A stretch of 41,027 nt of DNA, taken from contig CABMIB010000041.1 in NCBI GenBank assembly GCA_902386135.1, positions 1-41,027 on the forward strand, read 5' to 3'. Under the pieces are notes generated by a model that had not been told where the DNA came from, did not search any database, and saw only the letters and a list, made by a program, of their open reading frames with translations. Shown here piece by piece: positions 31,454-40,400 of this stretch. The DNA is from an uncultured archaeon (GTDB taxonomy: Archaea; Halobacteriota; Methanosarcinia; Methanosarcinales; Methanoperedenaceae). A program made the translations under genes and the position numbers. Each line of letters starts with the position of its first letter. Position 1 is the stretch's first letter.

Positions 31454-31539
31454 AAATATTACCGGCTTTCGGAAGGACGCAAATATAGATAAATGTGTTT
31501 AATCAACTTAGTTGAACTGAACGCAAGTGGGGTTGATTT

Positions 31540-31959
31540 TCAGTTCCCGTTCGTCAGCAGGTATATGCTCGTCACCGCAAGAACAATGCCAGCCGCGATC
31601 CGCAGGTTCATCGCATCCTTCAGAAGGATCACGCCAAGAAGCACCCCGATGACTAGGTTCATATTCACAACTGGCGCAACTTTTGATATCGGCGCTTGCT
31701 GGAGCGCCAGGAAATAGAGGATTGTCCCTCCTGCTGCGGAGATGCCCCCGATTATACCGTATTTGATGCTGCTGTAGTCGATATCCAGATTGTTCTTCGA
31801 GATAAAATACGCCCCGAGGATTATCTGCGCCAGGAACTGGGCTGAAATAAAGAACATGGACGATGCGATGGGATTACCGCTACCTGAAGCCACCTTAATG
31901 AAAAAAACCATAATCCCATAAAGGAATATGCACGCAAAGGCATATATTATCCAGCTCAT
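31540..31959 (-). CDS. Half-size EamA/DMT-type transporter
   Basis: 139 residues with four to five hydrophobic helices: IIYAFACIFLYGIMVFFIKV, then SMFFISAQFLAQIILGAYFI, GGISAAGGTILYFLALQQAP and LRIAAGIVLAVTSIYLL. This is one EamA domain (full-length members have two), so it must work as a dimer, as in small multidrug or undecaprenyl-phosphate-type transporters of the DMT superfamily. The substrate is unknown. The start (MSWIIYAF) is the only good one. Confidence 0.8.
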   Translation of the reverse strand: MSWIIYAFACIFLYGIMVFFIKVASGSGNPIASSMFFISAQFLAQIILGAYFISKNNLDIDYSSIKYGIIGGISAAGGTILYFLALQQAPISKVAPVVNMNLVIGVLLGVILLKDAMNLRIAAGIVLAVTSIYLLTNGN

Positions 31960-31998
31960 AGAACTGTTAGTAGAGCGCCTGGATGGATAAATATTACT

Positions 31999-32670
31999 TC
32001 AGGACATCGCGCGGCTTGAGTCCCTTATATTCCGGGCGAGCTCATCGAATGAAGGCGGACGTATCATGAAAACATCCGTGTCCTGCGGATACTCGACCGG
32101 CCTTTCGTCGGTTATAATAAGGACGCCACTTGCATCATCAGGCATTTCCCCGATAAGTTTCGAGGCAAGCCTGCTCATTTCATCCTGTGTTTCCTGGATT
32201 TTTTTTACGAGGTAATTTCTCCATCCCTCAAAATCGATATTCTTTCCAAAGAACTCTTCGTAGAGCTTTTTTATCTCGGGCAGGAACGACTTGGAGTACT
32301 CGTCAAAAAGCAGTCTTGACCGTCCGATTAGTTCTTCTTTATCGATTCCCTTAATCTTTGCCCCTTTCTCGATCAGTGTTTTGGCCAGTTTATAATGGCT
32401 GCTGTCTTTCCCGTACTTTTCAAAAAATTCAAGACCCGCGCTCTCATCCTCGCTAATACCTTCAACATACATGATGCCGATATTCCCGTAGGTCGATGCG
32501 AAGTACTCAATTTTTTCATTTACTTCGCCCCAGAACCTTTCGATCTTCGCGTTATCGATATTGAATTGCAAAGCCAGTTCCTCAAACGGAAGCGTTGGCA
32601 CTACATACAGTTTTCGCTTCGATTTGAAACTCTTCACTTCTGGTTTTTCTATTTTTCCAAGTTCTGCCAT
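31999..32670 (-). CDS. Conserved-looking hypothetical protein, 223 residues
   Basis: A soluble, helix-rich protein: VVPTLPFEELALQFNIDNAK, FASTYGNIGIMYVEGI (strand), DEYSKSFLPEIKKLYEEFFG, and a C-terminal strand and turn (GVLIITDERPVEYPQDTDVF). The pattern of an alpha/beta core with a long helical insert suggests a real, compact fold, but I cannot assign it. No membrane segment. It stands alone between the transporter and a cytochrome gene. Confidence 0.7.
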   Translation of the reverse strand: MAELGKIEKPEVKSFKSKRKLYVVPTLPFEELALQFNIDNAKIERFWGEVNEKIEYFASTYGNIGIMYVEGISEDESAGLEFFEKYGKDSSHYKLAKTLIEKGAKIKGIDKEELIGRSRLLFDEYSKSFLPEIKKLYEEFFGKNIDFEGWRNYLVKKIQETQDEMSRLASKLIGEMPDDASGVLIITDERPVEYPQDTDVFMIRPPSFDELARNIRDSSRAMS

Positions 32671-32719
32671 GGTTTAAGTGTTAATATCGAAGAAATATAA
32701 ACATTACCAATGCGCACGC

Positions 32720-32748
32720 AAAAATAAAAAAAGGGCAGGTTTCCTGCC
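32720..32748 (-). terminator. Hairpin/T-tract terminator of monoheme cytochrome gene
   Basis: Read on the minus strand, GGCAGG pairs with CCTGCC around AAA (32734-32748), then CTTTTTTTATTTTT. A textbook intrinsic-terminator shape, just after the stop codon of the gene at 32749-33291. Confidence 0.8.
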
Positions 32749-33291
32749 TCAGTTGTTATGCCGCTTCAGTATGAAGTAGCATGCCAGTAACCCGGCTATG
32801 AAAACCCCCAGTCCGAAACCGGGCGTTGATGGGGTCGGGGTAGGTGCCGGGGTTGTAATTACTTGAGTTACTATAGGCATTTGAGTTTCCGTAGATACCG
32901 GAGTTGCAATTAAAGGAGGTGCTGTAGCGGCTGAAGTCGCGGTCGATGTTGCTGTTACCATCGAGGTAGCAGTCGATGTTGTTGTCACCATTGAGGTAGC
33001 TGTTGTCGTTGCTGTTGAAGTAATAGCAGGGGCTTGTCCTATTGCTGTTAATGCCGCTTTGGTGCCGCCTCCAGCAACGTCGGAATGGTTTGGTTGGTTC
33101 GAAAAATTCATGCCATAAGAATTAAGTGTTCCTCCACCCGCAGGATTAACGTGACAGATGCTGCAAGTTCCATTTGTGCTAAAAGTCGTATTGTAGGTAT
33201 CCAGATATTGCTGCATTGCAAAAGCTCCTGATATCCAAATCGAAGCTATTGATACTATCAAAAATAATTCAAGTACTATGTTCCTATTCAT
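32749..33291 (-). CDS. PGF-CTERM-anchored monoheme cytochrome
   Basis: 180 residues from ATG 33291 with AGGAGG upstream. Signal peptide at 1-26. One haem site, CSICH at 43-47, in the context NGTCSICHVNPAGGGTLNSY, is followed by YGMNF. Residues ~85-150 are a Thr/Ser/Ala/Pro linker with repeated TATSMVTT-type units, probably glycosylated. The tail is TPGFGLGVFIAGLLACYFIL then KRHNN, a PGF-CTERM signal that archaeosortase would process to fix the protein to the S-layer side. It is divergent from the octaheme cytochrome at 33639. Probably a small surface electron carrier. Confidence 0.85.
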   Translation of the reverse strand: MNRNIVLELFLIVSIASIWISGAFAMQQYLDTYNTTFSTNGTCSICHVNPAGGGTLNSYGMNFSNQPNHSDVAGGGTKAALTAIGQAPAITSTATTTATSMVTTTSTATSMVTATSTATSAATAPPLIATPVSTETQMPIVTQVITTPAPTPTPSTPGFGLGVFIAGLLACYFILKRHNN

Positions 33292-33638
33292 TTATTCTTC
33301 CTCCTATTCTCTCTTCTTAAGAGTACATGTTGCATGTCGATGGAGGGATTTTAACGACCAGCCGGAACCGTATCACAAGATTGGTACGGTATTCGCACCA
33401 CGAGATAATAATCCCCCGTGTTATCAACACGAACTGAACATCCCTATCTTTGTGTTATAGTTATTTTGTATTAATAAGTCTTGCGGTGGTCTTCGGAGAA
33501 CGAAACGCACATCTTCTATTCCTGTATTCTTTCATCCATATATTTTTCACCAGAGCATCAAAACAACATCATCCAAAAAATATATATTATGATAAGTATA
33601 ATGTTATAGCCGAACAGTATAATAAAGGAGGAGACTAT
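33292..33638. promoter_or_regulatory. Divergent promoter region of two cytochrome genes
   Basis: 347 bases with no gene. For the plus-strand octaheme gene, AATATATATT near 33583-33592 is a TATA candidate and AAAGGAGGAG (33624-33633) the ribosome-binding site. For the minus-strand gene a strong AGGAGG lies next to 33300. Shared regulation is possible. The 14-bp repeats of 25468-25537 are not found here. Confidence 0.4.
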
Positions 33639-34901
33639 TTGAAAAATGTAAAAAAGGTTTGTTTTTTGCTGGTATTCGCTATGCTGTTCTCCGTAGCGGC
33701 ACAGCAGGTGTATGCTAAAGATTACGTAATAGGGGAACACAAAGTCCCGGTAACGAAACCTGATCCCGCATCAACGTATGTCGGGTCTGAGAAATGCAAG
33801 ATGTGCCACCCTGATAAATATGACGACTGGAAGACATCAGGACATCCGTATAAGTTGCTGACCCCGGCTGAGGCCCAGGCATTCGGGATACCATTCCCGG
33901 ATGGATATACGGATAAGGATATTTATCGTGTAATAGGCGGGTGGGGATGGAAGTCAAGATTCATAGACAGCAACGGCTATATAATCACAAAGACAGGGGC
34001 AAAAAAGAACGTAAACGGCTCAAACCAGTATAATATTGCAACAAAGCAATGGGTCGATTATAAACCGGGTGTGACTCTAAAATATGACTGCGGCAACTGC
34101 CACACAACAGGCTATTCCCTTACCGGCAGCCAGGATAACAAACCGGGCATAGTCGGAACATGGGAAGAGAAATCCATAACCTGCGAAGCGTGCCACGGAC
34201 CGGGCAGCGTGCATGTCTCCAAGGGCGGAGGAAAAGGTGTTGGCATATTGAAGACCGATTCTGCCTCGCTTTGTGGAAATTGTCATACAAGAGGTGCTGA
34301 TGATACGAAGATAATTGCAAAAGACGGCACGTTCATAGATCATCATGAGCAGTACCCTGAGTTCCTTAACAGTCCTCATAAAGACCTCTCCTGCGTTTCA
34401 TGCCATGACCCGCATAAAGGAACCCATGTTGGGCAGACGAACCCGACAGAAGGCGCCGGCATAAAAACACAGTGCATAACATGCCATGCCAAGCAGAACA
34501 CGGATTTCACCGGCAGCACGATGCAGAAGGCCGGCGTTAAGTGTATCGACTGCCATATGCCTGCCATAGGCGAATCTGCAACAGGAGATGCAGCCAAGTT
34601 CAAAGCTGACGTAAAGACACATCTGTTCAAGATAAATACAGATGTGAACGCCAAGATGTTCGACGATGCTGGAAACTTCGCTAACGGCTATGTAACACTG
34701 GAATGGTCATGCCTGAACTGCCATAACGATAAGGATAAGGCATGGGCAGGACAATACGCAAAAGGCATCCATAAATATGTAAAAGGCCAGGCTTCTGCAG
34801 AAGCAGCGGCTGCAACACCGGCACCCCAGAAGTCACCCGGTTTTGAAGTGTTCTTCGCGGTCGGGGCCCTGCTGGTAGCCCTACTGGTCAGAAGAAGGTA
34901 A
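33639..34901 (+). CDS. PGF-CTERM-anchored octaheme c-type cytochrome
   Basis: 420 residues from TTG 33639, chosen because GGAGGAG lies seven bases upstream and the signal peptide (KKVCFLLVFAMLFSVAAQQV) follows. A longer frame upstream is non-coding in character. Eight CXXCH sites lie at about 53 (CKMCH), 151, 182, 212, 252, 279, 302 and 358. The first is in a cytochrome-c554-like context, YVGSEKCKMCHPDKYDDW with GHP after it. The C-terminus is SPGFEVFFAVGALLVALLVRRR in parts: PGF, hydrophobic stretch, basic end, i.e. a PGF-CTERM sorting signal. Likely an S-layer-associated electron-transfer protein; an enzymatic role such as hydroxylamine or nitrite chemistry is possible but unsupported. Confidence 0.88.
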   Translation: MKNVKKVCFLLVFAMLFSVAAQQVYAKDYVIGEHKVPVTKPDPASTYVGSEKCKMCHPDKYDDWKTSGHPYKLLTPAEAQAFGIPFPDGYTDKDIYRVIGGWGWKSRFIDSNGYIITKTGAKKNVNGSNQYNIATKQWVDYKPGVTLKYDCGNCHTTGYSLTGSQDNKPGIVGTWEEKSITCEACHGPGSVHVSKGGGKGVGILKTDSASLCGNCHTRGADDTKIIAKDGTFIDHHEQYPEFLNSPHKDLSCVSCHDPHKGTHVGQTNPTEGAGIKTQCITCHAKQNTDFTGSTMQKAGVKCIDCHMPAIGESATGDAAKFKADVKTHLFKINTDVNAKMFDDAGNFANGYVTLEWSCLNCHNDKDKAWAGQYAKGIHKYVKGQASAEAAAATPAPQKSPGFEVFFAVGALLVALLVRRR

Positions 34902-34916
34902 CAATACCTTCTTTTT
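34892..34916 (+). terminator. Hairpin/T-tract terminator of octaheme cytochrome gene
   Basis: AAGAAGGTA (34892-34900) pairs perfectly with TACCTTCTT (34905-34913) around ACAA, then further T residues. The stop codon TAA lies within the stem and loop, so the terminator begins inside the last codons of the gene. Confidence 0.75.
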
Positions 34917-34965
34917 AACTTTTTTGGTTGTATCTGCTTTCGCACGATATATAGCAGCCTCTTTT

Positions 34966-35535
34966 TCACGCTTTACCTGCCGATTCACCCAGCACAACAC
35001 CCGTAGCTATAAGATGCGCAACCCTGAGCGGCTCGGGGATATTGCTGTGCGTTGAGGTGATGCGGACGATCTCGATTGCGCTTTCTTTATCGATGCCGCA
35101 GAACTGGATATATACCGGGTTCTCCTGTATTATCTCGTGGATTTTCCCTGCACGCCGGATTATCTCCCATCTCTCTTCCGACCCTGCAAGATGCTTGAGG
35201 GCGAGCCTGATGCTTTCAAAATCAGGGCATGAACGCATGAAAACGATGACCGGGATCTTTGTCTCATTAAAAAGTTTAATTATATCAACAGGATTGAATC
35301 CTGCATAAGTCACGCCATCAAGCATGATGATTCTTATCTGGCCGTAATACTTTGAATTTCTGACCATCCGTATGATTGTGTCTGTAGCATCTGTGCCGTC
35401 CTTTGTTATTTCCGAGCGAAGAATGCCATCAAGCTGCCCGCCTCCCCTGAAAAAAGCACCTATTATTGTGACCTCTTCGTTTATTAAAGGCGAATCATCA
35501 ATAGCAAGGATACGTATCTGTGGTTTTATGTGCAC
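34966..35535 (-). CDS. DUF99/UPF0215 family protein (endonuclease V-like)
   Basis: 189 residues: RILAIDDSPL near the start, then IIGAFFRGGGQLDGILRSEI, DATDTIIRMV, IRIIMLDGVTYAGFNPVDI and PVIVFMRSCPDF. These are the marks of the archaeal DUF99 family, which is related in fold to endonuclease V (RNase H-like), with acidic residues D14/D15 and D near LDG in metal-binding positions. A role in nucleic-acid repair is inferred from fold alone. It is convergent with the octaheme cytochrome gene. Confidence 0.85.
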   Translation of the reverse strand: MHIKPQIRILAIDDSPLINEEVTIIGAFFRGGGQLDGILRSEITKDGTDATDTIIRMVRNSKYYGQIRIIMLDGVTYAGFNPVDIIKLFNETKIPVIVFMRSCPDFESIRLALKHLAGSEERWEIIRRAGKIHEIIQENPVYIQFCGIDKESAIEIVRITSTHSNIPEPLRVAHLIATGVVLGESAGKA

Positions 35536-35610
35536 TATTTTTGCTAAGTTTTAAAGTTTTATATAGATTTCCGTTAATCTTAATATTGCCTGCATTAATA
35601 TATACGGCCT

Positions 35611-36363
35611 ATGAAGTTTGCTGAAAGATGTCCTAAATGCGGAGGCGAAGTTCAGACAAAAAGTGTAAAGAAATCCATCGGGCTTGGATTTGTAGATATT
35701 CCCACAGCACAATTCTGCCTGAACCCGCAGTGCGACTGGTACCAGGATTTTTCCGAAAATAAAAAACCTGACGAGATAAAAGAGGATGTTCTTCAAATTA
35801 AGCTCCCTTCGATCAAGGATAAGATACCTGATATCAAACAACCCCGAACGAGCGCTGAAGTAACCCAAAAAACATTTTCCCCGAAAGGAAACTTGAGAAA
35901 TGTCATTGTACTGGGGGGGATTATCGTATTTATCGTTATTCTATCTTTTTATCTGATACCGCAGTTTAAGCATCCCCGGGATACTCCCAATATTAATGCG
36001 TCTGTGACGACCACACCTGCGGCAGATACCGCGCAGGGACCTGTTCTGGTGCAGGCACAAGCTCCAGCTATTGCGCCCGGGCAAAGCGAATCATATCCGG
36101 TTAAAATGGATGTGGGGCATGGTTTTAATCCTGAAGTTATAAGCATAAACAGGTCAGACACTGTTGTATGGAGTAATGAGGAACTGCAGCGCACACGCAT
36201 TGTCCTGGTCAGTAAAGAGGGTTTATTTGAAAATAAGATCACGGAGTACGCAAAAAAAACCTCATATCAGTTTAACCAGTCCGGGACTTATAATTTTGTC
36301 CTGGCAGCGTATCCTTCGCTTAAAGAATACCCGAATGCCACAGGCAAAGTGATCGTAAAATAA
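35611..36363 (+). CDS. Zinc-ribbon, one-span protein with copper-less cupredoxin-like domain
   Basis: 250 residues. The N-terminal zinc ribbon has CPKCGG (7-10) and FCLNPQCDW as two cysteine pairs. A hydrophobic span follows at ~99-117 (VIVLGGIIVFIVILSFYLI), then a Thr/Ala/Pro linker, then a cupredoxin-like domain at ~160-250 (VGHGFNPEVISINRSDTVVW, TYNFVLAAYPSLKEYPNATG, KVIVK). Where cupredoxins have His after VWxN and Cys/His/Met near the end, this protein has ELQRTRI and VLAAYPSLKEY, so no copper site. The topology implies an intracellular ribbon and an outside beta-domain. Role unknown. Confidence 0.75.
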   Translation: MKFAERCPKCGGEVQTKSVKKSIGLGFVDIPTAQFCLNPQCDWYQDFSENKKPDEIKEDVLQIKLPSIKDKIPDIKQPRTSAEVTQKTFSPKGNLRNVIVLGGIIVFIVILSFYLIPQFKHPRDTPNINASVTTTPAADTAQGPVLVQAQAPAIAPGQSESYPVKMDVGHGFNPEVISINRSDTVVWSNEELQRTRIVLVSKEGLFENKITEYAKKTSYQFNQSGTYNFVLAAYPSLKEYPNATGKVIVK

Positions 36364-36392
36364 AAATAACGTTTATCTTTTTCTCGTCCCGC

Positions 36393-36800
36393 TCACATTC
36401 TTTCGGACAACAGGGTTTTTTCAGGTACGTCTGTTGCTTCCCTGTCAACAGAATGAACCTCAAAGCAAGAGACCATTCTTGTTCCAACCTTTTTTCGCGT
36501 GTACATGAGCTGTCCTCCGCTTTTAAGGAACGTGTTGTAGACTTCATCGAATTGCTGTCTCTCTTCATCTGTAAGCTCAATAGACGATACCTTCCCGGAT
36601 AGATGATTAATCGCGATCATCACATTCACTTCCCTGATCCTTTTTAACTTTGAGCTGTCCTCGCCATTCTCGATGTACACGCTTCTTTTAAGTTCTGGCG
36701 ACCAGCCTACAAGCTTTCGTTTGAACTCAACAAAGGTTATGGGTACATATTCCCCTTCTTCGGGTTTGGGAAACGGTCCGATTAAATGATACTCGTTCAT
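36393..36800 (-). CDS. Hypothetical 135-residue protein
   Basis: A soluble mixed protein (MNEYHLIGPFPKPEEGEYVP, ITFVEFKRKLVGWSPELKRS) with VMIAINHLSGKVSSIELTDE and a C-terminal strand-rich end. It follows the HicB-like gene by 23 bases on the same strand. It is much longer than a HicA toxin and lacks the HicA motif (dsRBD-like with a G-H-x2 histidine), so it is not its toxin by sequence. Unknown family. Confidence 0.55.
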   Translation of the reverse strand: MNEYHLIGPFPKPEEGEYVPITFVEFKRKLVGWSPELKRSVYIENGEDSSKLKRIREVNVMIAINHLSGKVSSIELTDEERQQFDEVYNTFLKSGGQLMYTRKKVGTRMVSCFEVHSVDREATDVPEKTLLSERM

Positions 36801-36823
36801 CTGATTAAATCTCGCGAAAGTTC

Positions 36824-37009
36824 TTAGAAAAATGTGTCGATCTGCTTATCGGGATTTTTAGAATCGTCAAGGTGCAAAGCCACAGCTTCTTTTAAATTAT
36901 CTATTGTTTCATCAAGTGTCTTACCCTGGGTAAATACATCTATACCTAAGGTTTTGGCGCAGTAGTATTCGCCATCGAAATAAATTTCAGCTTTAATTAT
37001 CTCATGCAT
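36824..37009 (-). CDS. HicB-like (UPF0150) protein without adjacent HicA
   Basis: 61 residues. AEIYFDGEYYCAKTLGIDVF, TQGKTLDETIDNLKEAVALH is the partial RNase H-like fold of HicB antitoxins (strand, strand, GKTxxEAxxNxxEA helix). HicB usually sits next to a HicA mRNA interferase; none is found within a kilobase. It is probably an orphan HicB, or an independent regulator as many archaeal UPF0150 proteins are. Confidence 0.8.
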   Translation of the reverse strand: MHEIIKAEIYFDGEYYCAKTLGIDVFTQGKTLDETIDNLKEAVALHLDDSKNPDKQIDTFF

Positions 37010-37053
37010 TACTTAATAGTAAACTCATCCAACGCTTATATTATTTCCGATAG

Positions 37054-37275
37054 CTATAGTAATTAACCCCAAAGTTTAGCTTCAGTATGCGTTATCAGTA
37101 GCAGCATATAGTGAACTCACCGCAAAGAACGCAAAGTTCGCAAAGATTTTTGCTGCTAAGCTTTGCGTTCTTTGCGATGTTTAATCCCATCAATTCGTGA
37201 AATATTTAAGAAGACTGCCGGATATACGGACTTTCCGTAATGGCTATAATTTACGGCCAGTCACTATAACATTCG
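37054..37275. repeat. MITE-like spacer element with perfect 16-bp palindrome
   Basis: The left end, GCTATAGTAATTAACCCCAAAG, then TTTAGC, closely matches the start of the spacer at 16134-16165. Inside, CGCAAAGAACGCAAAG (37121-37136) and CTTTGCGTTCTTTGCG (37161-37176) are exact inverted copies around 24 bases. Short terminal inverted repeats (GCTATAGTAATTAAC at the left and GTTATAGTGACTGGC reading inward from the right) suggest a small non-autonomous element. The central palindrome differs in sequence from that at 16184 while the end is shared. No gene is present. Confidence 0.55.
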
Positions 37276-37292
37276 TTAAATATAATAAAAAA

Positions 37293-37404
37293 TCCCGCCT
37301 CCCAGACTCGAACCGGGGACTTCGCGGTGCCTGCGCGTTAATGTGTGCATATCGCACATGAATCATACTACAGCCGCGCACTCTGGCCACTGAGTTAAGG
37401 CGGG
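37293..37404 (-). tRNA. tRNA-Tyr(GTA) with 39-nt intron
   Basis: On the minus strand the acceptor CCCGCCT pairs fully with AGGCGGG, discriminator A, CCA not encoded. D stem ACTC/GAGT, anticodon stem CGCGG/CCGCG, loop CTGTAGA when the intron is removed, T stem CCCGG/CTGGG with TTCGAGT loop, and a five-base variable loop. Anticodon GTA at 34-36 decodes tyrosine, and the C1-G72 pair is the archaeal tyrosine identity element. A 39-base intron lies between 37 and 38, the commonest archaeal site, and contains an inner GTGC/GCAC stem. It should be cut by the splicing endonuclease; I did not work out the exact bulge-helix-bulge. Confidence 0.93.
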
Positions 37405-37425
37405 GTGGACTGTCAATATGCACGA

Positions 37426-37435
37426 TTATACTTAA
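37426..37435 (-). promoter_or_regulatory. TATA box of tRNA-Tyr
   Basis: TTAAGTATAA on the minus strand, centred about 26 bases before the mature 5' end of the tRNA, so transcription probably starts at or next to the mature end. Confidence 0.5.
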
Positions 37436-37447
37436 TCCTTTTCTTTC

Positions 37448-40400
37448 TTAGCCGGGCGTTACTTTACCTCTCAGGTAATCGATCATCGGCTGCGTGACCA
37501 GCGGCACCACGTCATCGATCATGTGCGGCATCAGGTTATCCATCACCTTCGGCATAAGCTCTGGCATCTGTTCTGCCATGTAATCCGGCATGGGAATCCT
37601 CTGCTTCACTCTCTCAAGCATTGCGGGCATGACCTTTGGCATCATCTTTGGCAGCAGGATGGGGAACAGCACAGGGAACATCGGCTTCATGAGCGAAAGC
37701 GCGCCCGGGACCCTGCCCATCGCACGCATCATCTTTCCCATCCCGAAAGGCATGGCATCGATAAGCTCCGGGAACATCGTGCCCATCAGGTCTGCAAAGC
37801 CCCGTGGTGTCATGAGAGCTATCATTGCCTCAAAGACAGTCCACTGTGCCTGGACTTCGGGGTTCGGGTCCGGGAATTCGTAGCCGATGGCAGCACTCGC
37901 GAACCTCGCAAGGTCCACGACTTCAACCGGGACTTTCTTCTTATCTGCGCTCACCCTTAGCTGGAACTGGCAGCATGGGCACAGAGCAAGCACCTTTTCA
38001 GCGCCAGCCTCTACAGCCTCATCCAGGCGTATCTTTCCAATATCAGCGGCTACAGGCGGCTCTTTGATAAGGGTTAGCACCGAGCCGCAGCAATGGGCGT
38101 TCTCCCTGTTGTGGCTCATTTCCACAAATTTCACGTTTGGGATAGCTTTTATAACATCACGCGGAGGTTCGTATATACCAGAAGCCCTGCCGATGTGGCA
38201 GGAGTCATGCCATGTGACCGTAACCGGTTTCGTGGCTTGAGCCGGGAACCTGAACTCTCCCGCTTTAATCTTCTCTGATACAATCTGGCTGTAATGCCTG
38301 GTCGAAATCCCATACTCTATGCCCAGTTTCTTGGCCCACTCCGGGTAAACCTGGCGCCACATCAGGTCGCATGCAGGGCAGGAGGTAATGACAGTATCAG
38401 CGCCGGCAGCCCTAACCGCAGCAATATTCCGTTTCATTGTCTCTGCGAACAGGTCCCATCTGCCAGCAACAAGCATTGGTGTTGCGCAGCAGCTTTCCTT
38501 TTCGCCAAGGTATGTGAAGTCCACGCCTGCCTTATCAAGCAGCCGTACGCTTGCCATGCCGATATCCTTCTCGACGTAGCTGGCTGTGCAGCCGGCGAAG
38601 TACACGTTCTTTGATCTATAATGCGGGCCGTGTTTCTCCTTTAAGTCAGCCGGGAACCAGGCAGAGCGGTCTTTTCTATATCCTGCCCAGATATCGCCTT
38701 GCGCATGCAGGGCTTCAGCCATCATCACAAACGGCGGGAAGGTCATCTGTTTATCTTCATCTATGAGTTTGCCCCTGAGTTTCATCCACGATGGCTCGAC
38801 AGGCAGGGAGGCGGAGCAGCGCCGATTACAAAGCTCGCAGGTCGTACAAACAAGGAATGTATCAACCATCTTCTGGTCCCATTGAGCGCGACCTTCCATA
38901 TATTCGCGCAGCCAGTACCATTTGCCCCTCGGGCTCTGGCTTTCCCAGCCTCGCCCGTAGAACTGGGCGCACTCATCCATGCAATATCCGCATTGTGAGC
39001 AGCTATAGGCATACCAGGCTACATCGGCAGGAATATCGCGGATATTGCCATCAGGTCTCTCACCAATGCGTGTAGTTACCACGTTCCCCAGGGGGCGGAT
39101 AAGCGGCTCAAAGCTCCCGGCTACATGCAGCGCAATACCCAGGAGCCCGTTGCCGATAACCTTGTCGGGATTCATCAATCCCCGTGGGTCCGTTTGTTTC
39201 TTGAAATCACGAAGTTTTCCTGCCCGTTCTTTGCCCAGCACCCTGTCGGCTTTCTTTGAGAAATACAATCCGGTCGCATACGGTCTTCCGCCGTTCTTTT
39301 CGGCGATCTTCATGATCGTGAGGACAAGACCAAATACCAGGTTGTAACTGAACTTTCTCTGGTCACTCGGGATAAAGCCAAGGATAACAGCTTCAGGCTC
39401 GCCTTTTGAGCCGTTCCGGATAATGACACCTTCCTTAACTATGGGCTGGTCTACCTTGCGTTCGATCTCCCCCATCATGCTGCCCAGATTGGATAAAGGC
39501 ACAATGACCTCGGCAGGCACAAGAGAAGGACCGAGGCGCTTCACGACCATGAGCTTGAAGCGGTGCTCCCACTCATGCCGTGCTATGCGGTCTTCTAATA
39601 TTTCAGCCTCGCAGGGTTTGATCAATTCCGGCAGGGCGGAGCGAATCATTCCGCTATCCTTTAAGCGAAAAGCCAGCGTCAGCACATAAGCAGCAGGCAG
39701 CAGCACTCTCTCCTCAGCCGGGTGCCCGTAGTGCTCCATCACCGGTGCGCGGTTCTTCATTTCAGCCATGCGCGGGTTGATGAATACCATTGACCAGACA
39801 GGCAGTTTTGTTTCAATGATAGATTTCACAAGCTTCTGGAGGTCGCGGGCATCCGGACAGGCTATAGCAACTACATCCATGTCTTCCTTTGGCTGGACGC
39901 CAAGAGTTACACGGCTGATCAATCCCGTAATTCCTTCAGCCTCTGAAACCAGGTCAAGTTCTTCGCCTGAGAATTCATGAACCCCGCCTGCAGGTAATAC
40001 AACCCTTGCTGAGACCACGTTCTCGCGGAAATAGCCGTACTCGTAGCTTCCGATACCGGCTCCGCCCTGCGCAAGCCAGCCTCCCACTGTTGAGGAGGGG
40101 TAGCTGGTAGGATAGAGCCTCAGGGTCAGATCAGAAGACGCAAGCTTATTGTCCAGTTGCTCCCAAGAGAGACCGGGCTGCACGGTCACAGTCAGGTTAT
40201 CCGTATCAACAGCCTGCACATCTTTCATCCGGTAAAAATCACCAACTATTCCTTTCTTGACCGGGATCGCTCCCCCGTAACCCGATGTGGCTTTGCCCCT
40301 CGGTGTGAGTGGAATCTTACGCTCGTTAGCCCACCTGACAAGCTCGATAAGTTCTTCCTCGCTTTTAGGCTGGACTACAGCATCAGGCGTTGTATCTCCG

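Noticed and set aside
33450-33638. Longer N-terminus of the octaheme cytochrome
   Set aside because: The upstream extension has no ribosome-binding site and precedes the signal peptide, while a strong GGAGGAG serves TTG 33639.
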